Shown one piece after another: positions 7,630-16,575 of a DNA stretch of 64,000 nt; within the stretch, counting starts at the first letter, position 1; every line of letters begins with the position of its first letter. The stretch covers positions 1,798,001 to 1,862,000 of the forward strand of contig CP107851.1 of assembly GCA_036013505.1 (NCBI GenBank), in the 5' to 3' direction. Source of the DNA: Streptomyces sp. NBC_00510 (GTDB lineage Bacteria > Actinomycetota > Actinomycetes > Streptomycetales > Streptomycetaceae). The notes under the pieces are model-generated. The model saw only the letters and a list, made by a program, of their open reading frames with translations. It was not told where the DNA came from and ran no database searches. The translations under genes were made by a program, and so were the position numbers.

Positions 7630-8418
7630 GTGACCGACCGGACTTCGCTGAGGGGCGTCTTCGACGAGGACGCCGAACTGTACGACCGGGTCCGCCCGGG
7701 GTATCCCGGCGTGCTCTTCGACGACCTGGCCGGGGTGGCGGGGCTCGGCCCGGGCGCGCGCGTGCTGGAGATCGGCTGCGGGACCGGGCAGGCCACCGTG
7801 CCGCTCGCGGAGCGCGGCTTCCGCGTCACGGCCGTCGAGCTGGGCCCGTCGATGGCGGCGGTCGCCCGGCGCAGGCTGGCCGGGTTCCCGGGCGTCGAGG
7901 TGGTCGTCTCCGCCTTCGAGGACTGGCCGCTCCCGGAGGAGCCGTTCGACGCGGTCGTCTCGGCCACGGCGTTCCACTGGATCGACCCCGCCGTGGCGGT
8001 CGTCAAGTGCGCCGACGCGCTGCGGCCCGGCGGGGTGCTGGCCGTCATCGCCACCCATCACGTGGACGGCGGCACCCGGGCCTTCTTCGCGGACGTGCAG
8101 GAGTGCTACGAGCGCTTCGACCCGGCGACGCCCCCGGGGCTGCGGCCGCGCGCGGCGGCCCTGGTCCCCACCGACAGCGAGGAGACGGACCGCTCCGGAC
8201 GCTTCGGGCCGGCCGTCTTCCACCGCTACGAGCGCGAGCTGCCGTACACCACGGCCGAGTACCTCGACCTGCTGCTCAGCTACTCCAACCACCGCGCCCT
8301 TCCCGCGGCGCGGCGGGAGGGCCTGCTCGCCTGCATCCGGGCGCTGGCCGACGGCCGCCACGGCGGCCGCGTCGTCAAGCGGTACCTGACGGAACTGCGG
8401 ATCACGCGGCGACTGTGA
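7630..8418 (+). CDS. class I SAM-dependent methyltransferase
   Basis: The 262-residue protein begins with a helical cap (FDEDAELYDRVRPGYP), typical of UbiE/Methyltransf_11 enzymes that act on small molecules. Motif I is VLEIGCGTGQAT, motif II VVSATAFHWIDP and motif III ALRPGGVLAVI. The FHWI segment resembles trans-aconitate methyltransferase relatives; the substrate is unknown. The GTG at 7630 has no ribosome site, but TAGTCT (7618-7623) ends 6 bases before it, so a leaderless transcript is likely. It is convergent with another methyltransferase gene, leaving 27 bp between stops. Confidence 0.88.
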   Translation: MTDRTSLRGVFDEDAELYDRVRPGYPGVLFDDLAGVAGLGPGARVLEIGCGTGQATVPLAERGFRVTAVELGPSMAAVARRRLAGFPGVEVVVSAFEDWPLPEEPFDAVVSATAFHWIDPAVAVVKCADALRPGGVLAVIATHHVDGGTRAFFADVQECYERFDPATPPGLRPRAAALVPTDSEETDRSGRFGPAVFHRYERELPYTTAEYLDLLLSYSNHRALPAARREGLLACIRALADGRHGGRVVKRYLTELRITRRL

Positions 8419-8445
8419 CGGTGACGGACCGGGCGGGCACGCGGG

Positions 8446-9204
8446 TCACCCCCGTGTGCCCCCGCGGCCGCGCGTCGCGGAGATCGTCAGGCGGACGTAG
8501 TCCACGACGGGCTCCGGCAGGCGCGCGGCCACGGCGCGGACGAAGGCCTCGTGCTCCGCGCCGGGGAGGCGTTCCAGCTGTCCGCCGAGGACGACGACGG
8601 CCAGGTACGAGAGCAGTTGCGCGCCCGGTTCGAGACGGGCGGGGTCGGGGACGAGGGCGACCTGGACGTCGGTGAAACCGGCGTCCCTCAGGCGACGTTC
8701 GGTCTCCTCGACGCCCGCGAAGTTCCAGACGGCGGGCTGCGGGCCGAGGACGTCGTCGACGGCGGCCGACACGCCGGCGATGTTGCCGAGTCCGCCGCAT
8801 TCGGCGACGAGGCGTCCGCCGGGGCGCAGGACGCTTGCGACACCGCGGAAGAGCGCGGCGTGGTCGGGGATCCAGTGGAAGGTGGCGACGCTGGTGACGG
8901 CGTCCACCGTGCCCGTGACGGGGAGCGGGCCGGTGATGTCGGCGTGCACGACCTCGACGCGGTCCAGGCGTCCGGCGAGGCGCCGGCGGAGCTGCTCCAG
9001 CATGCGCAGCGAGCCGTCGAGGGCGACGACGCGGCCGTGCGGGAGCAGGTCGAGCAGCGCCTCCGTGTCGCGTCCGGTGCCGCAGCCGAGGTCGAGCACC
9101 CGCTCGTCGCCGCGCGGCGCGAGGCGGTCCAGGGTCCCGCGGCCCCACTGCGCGTGGGGCAGCGGCAGGCTGTCGTAGGTGGTGGCGTCCCATTCCCGCG
9201 TCAT
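8446..9204 (-). CDS. trans-aconitate methyltransferase-like protein
   Basis: The 252-residue protein starts MTREWDATTYDSLPLPHAQW and shows motif I VLDLGCGTGRDTEALL, VVALDGSLRMLEQL, motif II VTSVATFHWIPDHAALF and VLRPGGRLVAECGG. The YDSLPLPHAQWG opening and FHWI...L match trans-aconitate 2-methyltransferase (Tam) relatives; activity on trans-aconitate is inferred only. The ATG at 9204 lies 7 bases after TAGCGT (9212-9217), consistent with a leaderless mRNA, although GGAGG is also present just 2 bases upstream, too close for normal use. It is divergent from the TrmO-like gene. Confidence 0.85.
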   Translation of the reverse strand: MTREWDATTYDSLPLPHAQWGRGTLDRLAPRGDERVLDLGCGTGRDTEALLDLLPHGRVVALDGSLRMLEQLRRRLAGRLDRVEVVHADITGPLPVTGTVDAVTSVATFHWIPDHAALFRGVASVLRPGGRLVAECGGLGNIAGVSAAVDDVLGPQPAVWNFAGVEETERRLRDAGFTDVQVALVPDPARLEPGAQLLSYLAVVVLGGQLERLPGAEHEAFVRAVAARLPEPVVDYVRLTISATRGRGGTRG

Positions 9205-9298
9205 GACCTCCACGCTAGCCAGCGCAGTCCACCAAATGATACCCATATCTCACATAGTGATCAGCGAGAGACGCATCGACGGCAGCGGAGGAGCGCAC

Positions 9299-9763
9299 AT
9301 GACGGCGATCGAGGTACGGCCCGTGGGATGGGTGACCGGCGGCCGCGTACCGGTCGAGGACGACGACTGGGGCGGCGTCGAGGCGGTGATCCGGCTGGAC
9401 GGGGAGCAGTTCGGTCCGGAGGCGCTGTACGGCCTGGACACCTTCTCCCACCTGGAGGTCGTCTTCCACTTCGACCGGGTCCCCGAGGAGCGGGTGGAGA
9501 CCGGCGCACGCCATCCGCGCGGGAACGCCGGGTGGCCGCTGATCGGCATCTTCGCCCAGCGCGGCAAGAACCGGCCCAACCGCCTGGGCGTGTCGCGCTG
9601 CAAGATCTTGCGGGTCGTCGGGCTGGATGTCCACGTTGCGGGGCTCGACGCCGTGGACGGGACGCCGGTACTCGACCTCAAGCCGTGGATGGCCGAGTTC
9701 GGGCCGCTGGGCACCGCGTTCCAGCCCGCGTGGGCCACCGAGCTGATGCGCGACTACTACTGA
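9299..9763 (+). CDS. TrmO-like tRNA methyltransferase (TsaA/YaeB family)
   Basis: This 154-residue protein spans the whole TsaA/VirR/YaeB domain. PVGWVTGGR is the first strand, LDTFSHLEVVFHFDRV the middle, RHPRGNAGWPLIGIFAQRGK the R-H-P-RG block, then RPNRLGVSRCKILRVVG and DGTPVLDLKPW. E. coli TrmO uses this fold to N6-methylate the t6A of some threonine tRNAs with SAM. This protein lacks the extra C-terminal domain, as many actinobacterial members do, so its substrate could differ. Start ATG at 9299 follows GGAGGAG by 6 bases. Confidence 0.85.
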   Translation: MTAIEVRPVGWVTGGRVPVEDDDWGGVEAVIRLDGEQFGPEALYGLDTFSHLEVVFHFDRVPEERVETGARHPRGNAGWPLIGIFAQRGKNRPNRLGVSRCKILRVVGLDVHVAGLDAVDGTPVLDLKPWMAEFGPLGTAFQPAWATELMRDYY

Positions 9764-9783
9764 GCGTCCCACTGCGGGACCTC

Positions 9784-9839
9784 TTTACCGCCCTGTCATG
9801 TCCCAGTAATCTCATGAAGATTCTTGCAGCAACTTGCAG
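9784..9839 (+). promoter_or_regulatory. amylase promoter with CTTGCAG direct repeat
   Basis: TTTACC (9784-9789) and TAATCT (9807-9812) form a 17-base-spaced promoter candidate. Just downstream, CTTGCAG occurs twice in the same orientation, at 9823-9829 and 9833-9839, one helical turn apart. Repeated CTTGCAG motifs in Streptomyces amylase promoters are, from memory of the literature, targets of the LacI-type maltose repressor (MalR/Reg1). Repression near the start of transcription is inferred from position. Confidence 0.6.
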
Positions 9840-9934
9840 GAAACTCACGGCTGTTCCTTTCGTGGCGCGCGGGAGGGCCTGCCTCACCCGCACCGGCCGC
9901 CGCCCCCGGCGGCCCTCGCCCGAGGAGCCCCCGT

Positions 9935-12900
9935 ATGACCCGACCCGCGCGCCCTGGACGCCATCGCGCGCTGCACACCGTGCTGTTGCTCGTCGGCGGC
10001 CTGCTGCTCGGCCTGCTGCCGACGGGCCTGTCCTTCGCCGCCGCCTCGGCGACGGTCTACTACCGTCCCGCCTCCGCGTGGACCACCGTCAACCTGCACT
10101 ACGCGCCCACCGGCGGTGCCTGGACCACCGTGCCGGGCGTCGCCATGCAACCGGCCTGCACCGGTTGGTACTCCAGGACCGTCGACCTGGGCGGCGCCAC
10201 CGGCCTCTCCGCCACCTTCACCAACGGCAGCGGAGCCTGGGACAACAACAACGGCGGCAACTACCGGCTCGGCACCGGCACCAGTGCCGTCTCCTCCGGG
10301 ACGGTGACCACGGTCGACCCGTGTGCCGGCGCCACCGCGAGCAGTGCCACCGTGTACTACGCGACCGCGGGCCGCGACTGGCCGTCGTACTACCTCCACT
10401 GGGCCCCCTCCGGCGGCTCCTGGACCGCCCCGCCCGGTACGCGGATGGCCGCGGCCTGCACCGGCTGGGTCAAGCTGACCGTGGACCTGGGCACCGCGAC
10501 CGCCTGGCAGGCCACCTTCACCAACGGCAGCGGCACCTGGGACAACAACGGCGGCGGCAACTACCAGCTGGGCACCGGCACGATCACGGTGAAGGACGGC
10601 GCCGTCGCCCACAGCGACCCGTGCAGCGGCACCGGGGAACCGGCCGGCCACGGCGCCACCGTCTACTACGCCACGGACACCGTCGGCTGGGCGGCGTACA
10701 ACCTGCACTGGGCGCCGGCCGGGGGCGCCTGGACGGCCGTGCCCGGCGTCGCCATGGAGGCCGCCTGCACCGGCTGGGTGAGGAGGACCGTCGACCTCGG
10801 CACCGCCACCGCCTGGCAGGCCGCGTTCAACAACGGCAACGGCACCTGGGACAACAACAACGGCGGCAACTACCAGCTCACCGAGGGCGTCAGCACGGTC
10901 CGGAACAGGGTCGTGACGCGGGACGCCGACGACCCGTGCGCCGCATCCGAGCCGGACACGACGGCGCCCACCGCCCCCGCCGGGGTGACCGCGCAGGCGA
11001 CCGGCACGTCGGTCGTGGTGAGCTGGACCGCCGCCACCGACGACACCGCCGTCACCGGCTACGAGGTCACCCGCACCGGCGGCACCAAGGGCACGTCGAT
11101 CGCCCACGTCACCTCGACCGTGACGACCCAGACAGGCCTGGAGGAACGCACCGCCTACCGCTACACCGTCAAGGCCCTCGACGCGGCAGGCAACATGTCG
11201 CCCGCCTCCTCGCCCGCCACGGTCACCACCGGTGAGGCGCCGCGGACCACCCCGGGCGAGCCGCTGGGCGGCGACCCGCGCAAGGACCCGATCTACTTCG
11301 TCCTCACCGCCCGCTTCTACGACGGCGACACCTCCAACGACCGCGGCGGCAGCCAGCACGTGAAGTCGGGCAACGCCGCGGGCGGCGACCCCATGTTCCG
11401 CGGCGACTTCAAGGGGCTGGTCGACAAGCTCGACTACGTCAAGGGCCTCGGCTTCTCCGCGATCTGGATCACGCCCGTCGTCCTCAACCGCTCGGACTAC
11501 GACTACCACGGCTACCACGGCTGGGACTTCTACCGGGTCGACCCCCGCCTGGAGTCGGCCGGCGCCTCCTACCAGGACCTGATCAACGCCGCCCACGCCA
11601 AGGGCATCAAGGTCTACCAGGACGTCGTCTACAACCACAGCTCCCGCTGGGGCGCCAAGGGCCTGTTCACGCCCACCGTCTACGGCGTGCGCGACGCCCA
11701 GTGGAGCTGGTACTACGACCAGGAGCAGGACGGCTTCGCCTACGACGGCCTCACCGTCGAGCCGGTCTCCGGCAAGTCGTACTACAACGGCGACCTGTGG
11801 TCGACCGCCGAACCCACCGGCAACACCTGCGTCAACTGGGGCGTCCCCACGGGCGGGAGGAGCGCCGAGGGCTACACCCTCTACAATTGCCAGTGGCCGA
11901 GCCCGACCTCCGGCATGTTCCCCTCCAGGTACTACCACCAGTGCTGGATCGGCAACTGGGAGGGCGAGGACTCCCGCTCCTGCTGGCTCCACGAGGACCT
12001 GGCGGACTTCAACACCGAGAACGCGCAGGTGCAGAACTACCTGATCGGCGCCTACAACAAGTACATCGACATGGGCGTGGACGGCTTCCGCATCGACACC
12101 GCCGTGCACATCCCCCGCGTCACCTGGAACCGCCGTTTCCTCCCCGCCATATACGACGAGGTGACGGCGGAGTTCGGCGCGGACAAGGCGAAGGACTTCT
12201 TCGTCTTCGGCGAGGTCGCCGCCTTCGTCAACGACAAGTGGAACCGCGGCTCGGTCAACCACTCCGCGCAGTTCTACACGTGGAAGGAGCGCAGGGCCTA
12301 CAGCGACGACGACACCACCGCAGCGCTGGAGCAGTACACCTACGAGGAGCAGTTGGGCACGGGCAACCAGCCGACGTCCACGAACGCCCTCCTGGACGGC
12401 AACGGCTACCACACCCCGGACCACAGCCGGTTCTCCGGGATGAACGTCATCGACATGCGGATGCACATGAACTTCGGCTCCGCCTCGAACGCCTTCAACA
12501 ACGGCAAGGACTCCGACGACAGCACCAATGACGCGACCTACAACGTCGTCTACGTCGACAGCCACGACTACGGCCCCAACAAGTCGTCCTTCCGCTACGC
12601 CGAGGGCACCGACGCGTGGGCCGAGAACATGTCGCTGATGTGGACCTTCCGCGGCATCCCGACGCTTTACTACGGATCGGAGATCGAGTTCCAGAAGGGC
12701 AAGCAGATCGACTGCGGCCCCACCTGCCCCCTGGCGTCCACGGGCCGCGCCTACTACGGGGCGCACCTGGAGGGCGACGTCACCGCCTCCGGCTTCGGCA
12801 CGGTGAGCTCCGCGTCCGGGCAGGTGGCCACCACGCTCTCGCAGCCGCTGGTCAAGCACGTGCAGCGGCTGAACCAGATCCGGCGGGCGGTCCCGGCGCT

Positions 12901-13204
12901 GCAGACCGGCCAGTACTCCACCGCCGGGGTCAGCGGCGAGATGGCCTTCAAGCGCCGCTACACCGACGCCGCCGGCGGGGTGGACAGCTTCGCGCTGGTC
13001 ACCGTGAGCGGCGGCGCCATGTTCACCGGGATCCCCAACGGCACGTACAAGGACGCGGTGACCGGCGCGGTGAAGACCGTGAGCGGCGGGAGCCTGTCGG
13101 TCGACGCGCCCGGCAAGGGCAACCTGCGCGTGTACGTCCTCGACCTGGGCGGGGCCAACGCCGCACCGGGCAAGGTCGGCTCGGACGGGCCGTACCTGAG
13201 GTAG
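9935..13204 (+). CDS. secreted GH13 alpha-amylase with three CBM25 modules
   Basis: The 1,089-residue protein has a signal peptide (basic start, then LLLVGGLLLGLLPTGLSFAA), three consecutive starch-binding modules of about 100 residues (each with VYY...W..Y.LH..P.GG.WT..PG and GTWDNN-GGNY; CBM25 type), a fibronectin type III domain (around residues 350-440) and a GH13 catalytic domain. The four GH13 regions are visible: DVVYNHSS (near 11620), GVDGFRIDTAVH (near 12075, nucleophile Asp), VFGEV (acid Glu, near 12205) and YVDSHD (near 12555). This is an extracellular raw-starch-degrading enzyme. ATG at 9935 follows GAGGAG by 7 bases. Expression is probably maltose-regulated. Confidence 0.93.
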   Translation: MTRPARPGRHRALHTVLLLVGGLLLGLLPTGLSFAAASATVYYRPASAWTTVNLHYAPTGGAWTTVPGVAMQPACTGWYSRTVDLGGATGLSATFTNGSGAWDNNNGGNYRLGTGTSAVSSGTVTTVDPCAGATASSATVYYATAGRDWPSYYLHWAPSGGSWTAPPGTRMAAACTGWVKLTVDLGTATAWQATFTNGSGTWDNNGGGNYQLGTGTITVKDGAVAHSDPCSGTGEPAGHGATVYYATDTVGWAAYNLHWAPAGGAWTAVPGVAMEAACTGWVRRTVDLGTATAWQAAFNNGNGTWDNNNGGNYQLTEGVSTVRNRVVTRDADDPCAASEPDTTAPTAPAGVTAQATGTSVVVSWTAATDDTAVTGYEVTRTGGTKGTSIAHVTSTVTTQTGLEERTAYRYTVKALDAAGNMSPASSPATVTTGEAPRTTPGEPLGGDPRKDPIYFVLTARFYDGDTSNDRGGSQHVKSGNAAGGDPMFRGDFKGLVDKLDYVKGLGFSAIWITPVVLNRSDYDYHGYHGWDFYRVDPRLESAGASYQDLINAAHAKGIKVYQDVVYNHSSRWGAKGLFTPTVYGVRDAQWSWYYDQEQDGFAYDGLTVEPVSGKSYYNGDLWSTAEPTGNTCVNWGVPTGGRSAEGYTLYNCQWPSPTSGMFPSRYYHQCWIGNWEGEDSRSCWLHEDLADFNTENAQVQNYLIGAYNKYIDMGVDGFRIDTAVHIPRVTWNRRFLPAIYDEVTAEFGADKAKDFFVFGEVAAFVNDKWNRGSVNHSAQFYTWKERRAYSDDDTTAALEQYTYEEQLGTGNQPTSTNALLDGNGYHTPDHSRFSGMNVIDMRMHMNFGSASNAFNNGKDSDDSTNDATYNVVYVDSHDYGPNKSSFRYAEGTDAWAENMSLMWTFRGIPTLYYGSEIEFQKGKQIDCGPTCPLASTGRAYYGAHLEGDVTASGFGTVSSASGQVATTLSQPLVKHVQRLNQIRRAVPALQTGQYSTAGVSGEMAFKRRYTDAAGGVDSFALVTVSGGAMFTGIPNGTYKDAVTGAVKTVSGGSLSVDAPGKGNLRVYVLDLGGANAAPGKVGSDGPYLR

Positions 13205-13352
13205 CGCACCGTACCCGCGCACCGTACCCGCGCGGCGGGAGGTACCCGCGGCAGCGGGCCGGCCGAGGTGGGGAGGGCATCCGGGTGAGGTCTCCGGGCC
13301 GCCCGGCGTGTCCTCTCCACGCGATCCGGCCATATGAGCTGATGTTCATTTC

Positions 13353-14237
13353 ATGGGTTCACACCGTGCGGCCAAGCACGCGCGCCGCCGCGCGGCCGGA
13401 CGTCCGCGGCGTGCCGCACGTGTCTGGGCGACGGCCGCGGGGACGGCCGGTGTCGTCGCCGTGGCCGCCCTCGGGGTGCACAGCGCGATCATCCACACCG
13501 ACCCGCCCTCGGTCCACGCCCGCCCCGCGCCGAGCCCGCAGCTCATGCCCTTCCCCGACCTGGCCGCCCGGGCCAGGCTGCAACGCGTCCCGCTCTACCC
13601 GGCCCACGAGCCCGTCATCGTCCCGCGCAAGAGCTGGGGGGCCGACGAGTCGCTGCGCACCGAGCCCCCGCACTACAGCACCACGGTCAAGGCGGTGTTC
13701 CTGCACCACACCGACAGCGGCAACGACTACAAGTGCGCGGACGTACCCCGGATCATCCGCGACATCTACTCCGGCCACATCCAGAGCCGCCACTGGGACG
13801 ACGTCGCCTACAACTTCTTCGTCGACAAGTGCGGCACGATCTACGAGGGGCGCGCCGGCGGCTCCGACCGCCCCGTCACCGGGGCCCACTCGATCGGCTT
13901 CAACAAGGACACCATGGGCATCGCCGCGATCGGCACCTACGATGCCAAGGGCAGCGTGCCGCAGGCGATGACCGAGGCGATCGCCCGGATCGCCGCCTGG
14001 AAGCTCGGGCTGTCCGACGTCGATCCCCGGGGCGAGGTCACCCTGGTGTCCAGCAGCAGCAAGAGCCGCTTCAAGAAGGGCAAGCGGGCGGTCTTCCACG
14101 TCATCGCGGGCCACCGCGACGCCTACATGACCGACTGTCCCGGCAAGGAACTGTACGCCAAGCTCCCGGAGATCCGCACCGAGGCCGCCCGGCTGCAGGG
14201 CCGCCCCCCGCTGCGCGCCGCGAAGAGCAAGGGCTGA
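13353..14237 (+). CDS. peptidoglycan recognition protein/N-acetylmuramoyl-L-alanine amidase
   Basis: The 294-residue protein has a very basic N-terminus (SHRAAKHARRRAAGRPRR), one membrane-spanning or signal-anchor helix (VWATAAGTAGVVAVAALGV), a proline-rich linker and a PGRP/Amidase_2 domain from about residue 90. KAVFLHHTDSGNDY supplies the first zinc histidine, HVIAGHRD the second and MTDCPGKELY the cysteine ligand, so the zinc site appears complete. Such proteins cleave the amide bond between MurNAc and L-Ala outside the membrane. The region between the amylase stop and this ATG contains a short tandem repeat (GCACCGTACCCGC twice). No clear ribosome site precedes the ATG. Confidence 0.9.
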   Translation: MGSHRAAKHARRRAAGRPRRAARVWATAAGTAGVVAVAALGVHSAIIHTDPPSVHARPAPSPQLMPFPDLAARARLQRVPLYPAHEPVIVPRKSWGADESLRTEPPHYSTTVKAVFLHHTDSGNDYKCADVPRIIRDIYSGHIQSRHWDDVAYNFFVDKCGTIYEGRAGGSDRPVTGAHSIGFNKDTMGIAAIGTYDAKGSVPQAMTEAIARIAAWKLGLSDVDPRGEVTLVSSSSKSRFKKGKRAVFHVIAGHRDAYMTDCPGKELYAKLPEIRTEAARLQGRPPLRAAKSKG

Positions 14238-14250
14238 CGGCCCGCCCGCG

Positions 14251-15327
14251 TCAGCGGGGCGCCAGCGCCAGCAGGGCGACGTCGTCGCCCACCGCGCCCG
14301 CGTACCGGTGCAGGTCCTCCCAGACCGCGTCGACGACCGCCTCCGGGGAGGGGTCGGCGCCCTCCGCCAGCCGGGCGGCGAGACGTTCGGCGAGCGGGTA
14401 GAAGGTGCCCGAGGCGTCGCGCGCCTCGGTGACGCCGTCGGTGTACGCGAGGATCACGTCCCCCGGCAGCAGGGTCACCACCGACGGCAGGGCCGGTGCC
14501 TGTCCTGGCGGTCCGGCCCCGAGCGGGGGACCGGGATCGCACTCCAGCTCCAGCACCTCGCGGCCGCGCAGCAGCAGCGCGGGCGGATGCCCTTGGCAGA
14601 CCAGCCGTACCCATGACCCGTCGTCGGGGAACTCCAGCAGCAGGGCGGTGACGAACAACTCGCTGTTCCCGGCGGCGTCCAGGGAGAGCCGCCGTTCGAG
14701 ACGCCCCGCCACACCGCGCAGCTCCCGCTGGTCGAGCACCGCCTCGCGGAAGGCGCCGAGCAGCCCCGCGACCGTGCCGACCGCGGCGAGGCCGTGCCCC
14801 TGGACGTCGGCGACCAGCGCCCGTACGCCGTAGGGCCCGGTCCGCACGTCGTACAGGTCGCCGCCCACCAGGGTGCCGCGCTGCGCGGCCCGGTACAGGG
14901 CGGCGCAGCGCACCTCCCCCACGGTGCGGGGCACCGGGGCGAGGACGGCGAGCTGCGCTGCCTCGGCCACCGACCGGGCGAGCACCAGGCGGCCCCGGAA
15001 CCGCTGCTGCACCGCGGCGATGACCACGCTGAGGGCGCCGATGAGGACGACGGCGCCCAGTTCGGCGCCGGCGATCGTCCCCGAGCCCACCACGGGGAGC
15101 TCCATGACGACCACGACGGCCGCGGCCAGGACCGCGGTGCCCGCCACCCCGTAGGTGAGCGCGGCGAGCGGGGCCACCGCCGCGTAGTAGGCGCCGAGCT
15201 CGACGTCGCCCGGGGTGACCCCCTGGGCCAGGATCAGCACGCCGAGCAGGGCGCCCGGGAGCACGCGCAGCCAGCGTGGCGGTGCGCCGATCCGCAGTGT
15301 GCCGTCCTCGGCCGGAGCCGTGCCCAT
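14251..15327 (-). CDS. membrane PP2C/SpoIIE-type serine phosphatase
   Basis: The 358-residue protein has about four to five hydrophobic helices (VLPGALLGVLILAQG, YYAAVAPLAALTYGVAG, AVLAAAVVVVME, LGAVVLIGALSVVIAAV) and a SpoIIE-type phosphatase domain from about residue 125. Metal-binding aspartates are in GGDLYDV, ALVADVQGHG and VILAYTDGVTEAR, with GDDVALLALAPR at the end. This family dephosphorylates anti-anti-sigma factors in Streptomyces signalling; its partner is not nearby. The ATG at 15327 lies 6 bases after TACCGT with no ribosome site, so the mRNA may be leaderless. The gene ends 13 bp from the convergent amidase gene. Confidence 0.88.
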   Translation of the reverse strand: MGTAPAEDGTLRIGAPPRWLRVLPGALLGVLILAQGVTPGDVELGAYYAAVAPLAALTYGVAGTAVLAAAVVVVMELPVVGSGTIAGAELGAVVLIGALSVVIAAVQQRFRGRLVLARSVAEAAQLAVLAPVPRTVGEVRCAALYRAAQRGTLVGGDLYDVRTGPYGVRALVADVQGHGLAAVGTVAGLLGAFREAVLDQRELRGVAGRLERRLSLDAAGNSELFVTALLLEFPDDGSWVRLVCQGHPPALLLRGREVLELECDPGPPLGAGPPGQAPALPSVVTLLPGDVILAYTDGVTEARDASGTFYPLAERLAARLAEGADPSPEAVVDAVWEDLHRYAGAVGDDVALLALAPR

Positions 15328-15365
15328 GCAGGCACGGTAACCGCGGGCGGCGCGGGCCGCGCGTC

Positions 15366-16385
15366 TCAGCCGGTGGGCACGGCCCCCGCCGCGACGAGCT
15401 CCGGATGGTGCTTGCGGGCGACCTCGGGGTGGGCGCGGAGCCAGCCCTTGAGCTCGTTGCGGCCGTACTCGGAGAAGAGCGGGTTGGCCGGGTCCTGGGT
15501 GGCGCCGGGCGCGTGGTGGGCGTGCTCGAACGGCAGCGGGGCCACGCGCGCGTCGAGGCGGGGGTTGTAGAAGAAGGGCACGGAGTAGCGCTCGCGGGCG
15601 CCGGCCGGGCTGACCACGCGATGGTTGGTGGCCTTGAGGTAGCCGTCGGTGGCGACCTCCAGCAGCTCGCCCAGGTTGACGACGAAGGCGCCGGGCAGCG
15701 GCGGCACGTCGTGGAAGCGGCCGTCGGAGCGTTCCACCTGCAGGCCGCCGACCTCGTCCTGGAGCAGCAGGGTGAGGAAGCCGTAGTCCTTGTGCGCGCC
15801 GACGCCCTGGTCGCCGCCGGTGGGGGCGGTGCCCGGGTAGCGGACGAGCTTCAGGTGCAGGTGCGGCTCGTCGGCGAAGGCCTCGTCGTAGAAGCCCTCG
15901 GGGGCGCCGATGGCGGCGAGCAGTTCGTGCAGCAGCCGGTGGGCGACGCGGCTGAGCCGGTCGATCCAGGCCAGGGAGAGTTCGCGGAGCTCGGGCAGGT
16001 CGGCGGGCCACTGGTTGGGACCCTCCAGCCACCAGTACGGGGGCTCACCGGCGGCCGGGACGTGCTGCGGGCGCTCGGCACCGATGTCGAGCTGGTCGCG
16101 CCAGTCCTGGCTGCCGCCGGTGCGCTCGTCGCCGGTGCGGGTGTAGCCGCGGAAGTGCGGGGAGTTCAGGTTGCCGATGGCGAGCCGGTCGGCCTCGGGC
16201 AAGGCGAAGAACGCGCGGATCGCCCGCATCAGGGCGGCGGTCTCCTCGGCGGTCACGCCGTGGCCGGTGAGCTGGAAGAAGCCGACCTCGTGGGCGGCGG
16301 AGTGCAGTTCGCGGTGGAGGCGGGCACGCGCCTGGGGGCCGCGGTCCGCGGCGGAGAGGTCGATCACGGGAAGCTGGAGCGTCAT
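15366..16385 (-). CDS. 2OG-Fe(II) oxygenase, isopenicillin N synthase family
   Basis: The 339-residue protein begins MTLQLPVIDLSAADRGPQ, the DIOX_N domain opening (L-P-V-I-D-L), with VGFFQLTGHGV soon after. The double-stranded beta-helix core carries the iron ligands H and D in GVGAHKDYGF, the second His in KATNHRVVS, and the 2-oxoglutarate Arg in RERYSVPFFYNP. Substrate is unknown; the family spans antibiotic, hormone and flavonoid oxygenases. It lacks neighbouring biosynthetic genes. A 24-codon leader peptide ends 115 bases upstream on the same strand, with a hairpin between, suggesting attenuation control. No strong ribosome site precedes the ATG. Confidence 0.88.
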   Translation of the reverse strand: MTLQLPVIDLSAADRGPQARARLHRELHSAAHEVGFFQLTGHGVTAEETAALMRAIRAFFALPEADRLAIGNLNSPHFRGYTRTGDERTGGSQDWRDQLDIGAERPQHVPAAGEPPYWWLEGPNQWPADLPELRELSLAWIDRLSRVAHRLLHELLAAIGAPEGFYDEAFADEPHLHLKLVRYPGTAPTGGDQGVGAHKDYGFLTLLLQDEVGGLQVERSDGRFHDVPPLPGAFVVNLGELLEVATDGYLKATNHRVVSPAGARERYSVPFFYNPRLDARVAPLPFEHAHHAPGATQDPANPLFSEYGRNELKGWLRAHPEVARKHHPELVAAGAVPTG

Positions 16386-16439
16386 GGTGTGTTGTCCGCA
16401 GGGTGAGGACCCGGCACGCCGGCGATGACCGGGCGCTGC

Positions 16440-16467
16440 GCGACGGGCCGTGATGGGGCGGCGTCGC
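16440..16467 (-). promoter_or_regulatory. hairpin between leader peptide and 2OG oxygenase
   Basis: On the minus strand this segment folds as GCGACG-CCG paired with CGG-(cc)-CGTCGC around CCCCATCA. It lies between the leader peptide stop and the oxygenase start, where an attenuator or antiterminator would be expected. A second possible stem (CCCGG...CCGGG) follows closer to the oxygenase ATG. No U-tract is visible, as is usual for high-GC genomes. Confidence 0.4.
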
Positions 16468-16500
16468 GGGGCCGAGTGGGAGGAAAAGGGCGGGGTGGGG

Positions 16501-16575
16501 TCAGCCGCTGCGGCGACAGGACATGCTCGTGACGCGGACGAAGTCCACATGACGGCGGCGCACGAGCAAGAGCAT
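16501..16575 (-). CDS. RRHVD-type leader peptide, probable attenuator
   Basis: A 24-residue frame encodes MLLLVRRRHVDFVRVTSM followed by SCRRSG. The R-R-H-V-D-x-x-R-V-x-S...C-R-R pattern is that of short actinobacterial leader peptides found, as I recall, upstream of sulfur-assimilation and other genes, where the C-terminal cysteine codon is proposed to sense charged Cys-tRNA. TACCCT (16582-16587) ends 6 bases before the ATG, so translation would begin at the transcript's 5' end. The downstream gene is the 2OG-Fe(II) oxygenase. The cysteine codon lies five codons before the stop. The link to cysteine supply is inferred. Confidence 0.75.
   Translation of the reverse strand: MLLLVRRRHVDFVRVTSMSCRRSG

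Noticed and set aside
9884..13333. A 1,149-codon minus-strand frame opposite the amylase
   Set aside because: The plus strand encodes all GH13 and CBM25 motifs; the minus frame is Val/Gly/Arg-rich low complexity, an antisense shadow.
15366..16385. Beta-lactam biosynthetic cluster around the isopenicillin N synthase-family gene
   Set aside because: No ACV synthetase, transferase or other biosynthetic gene is nearby; the family is broad.
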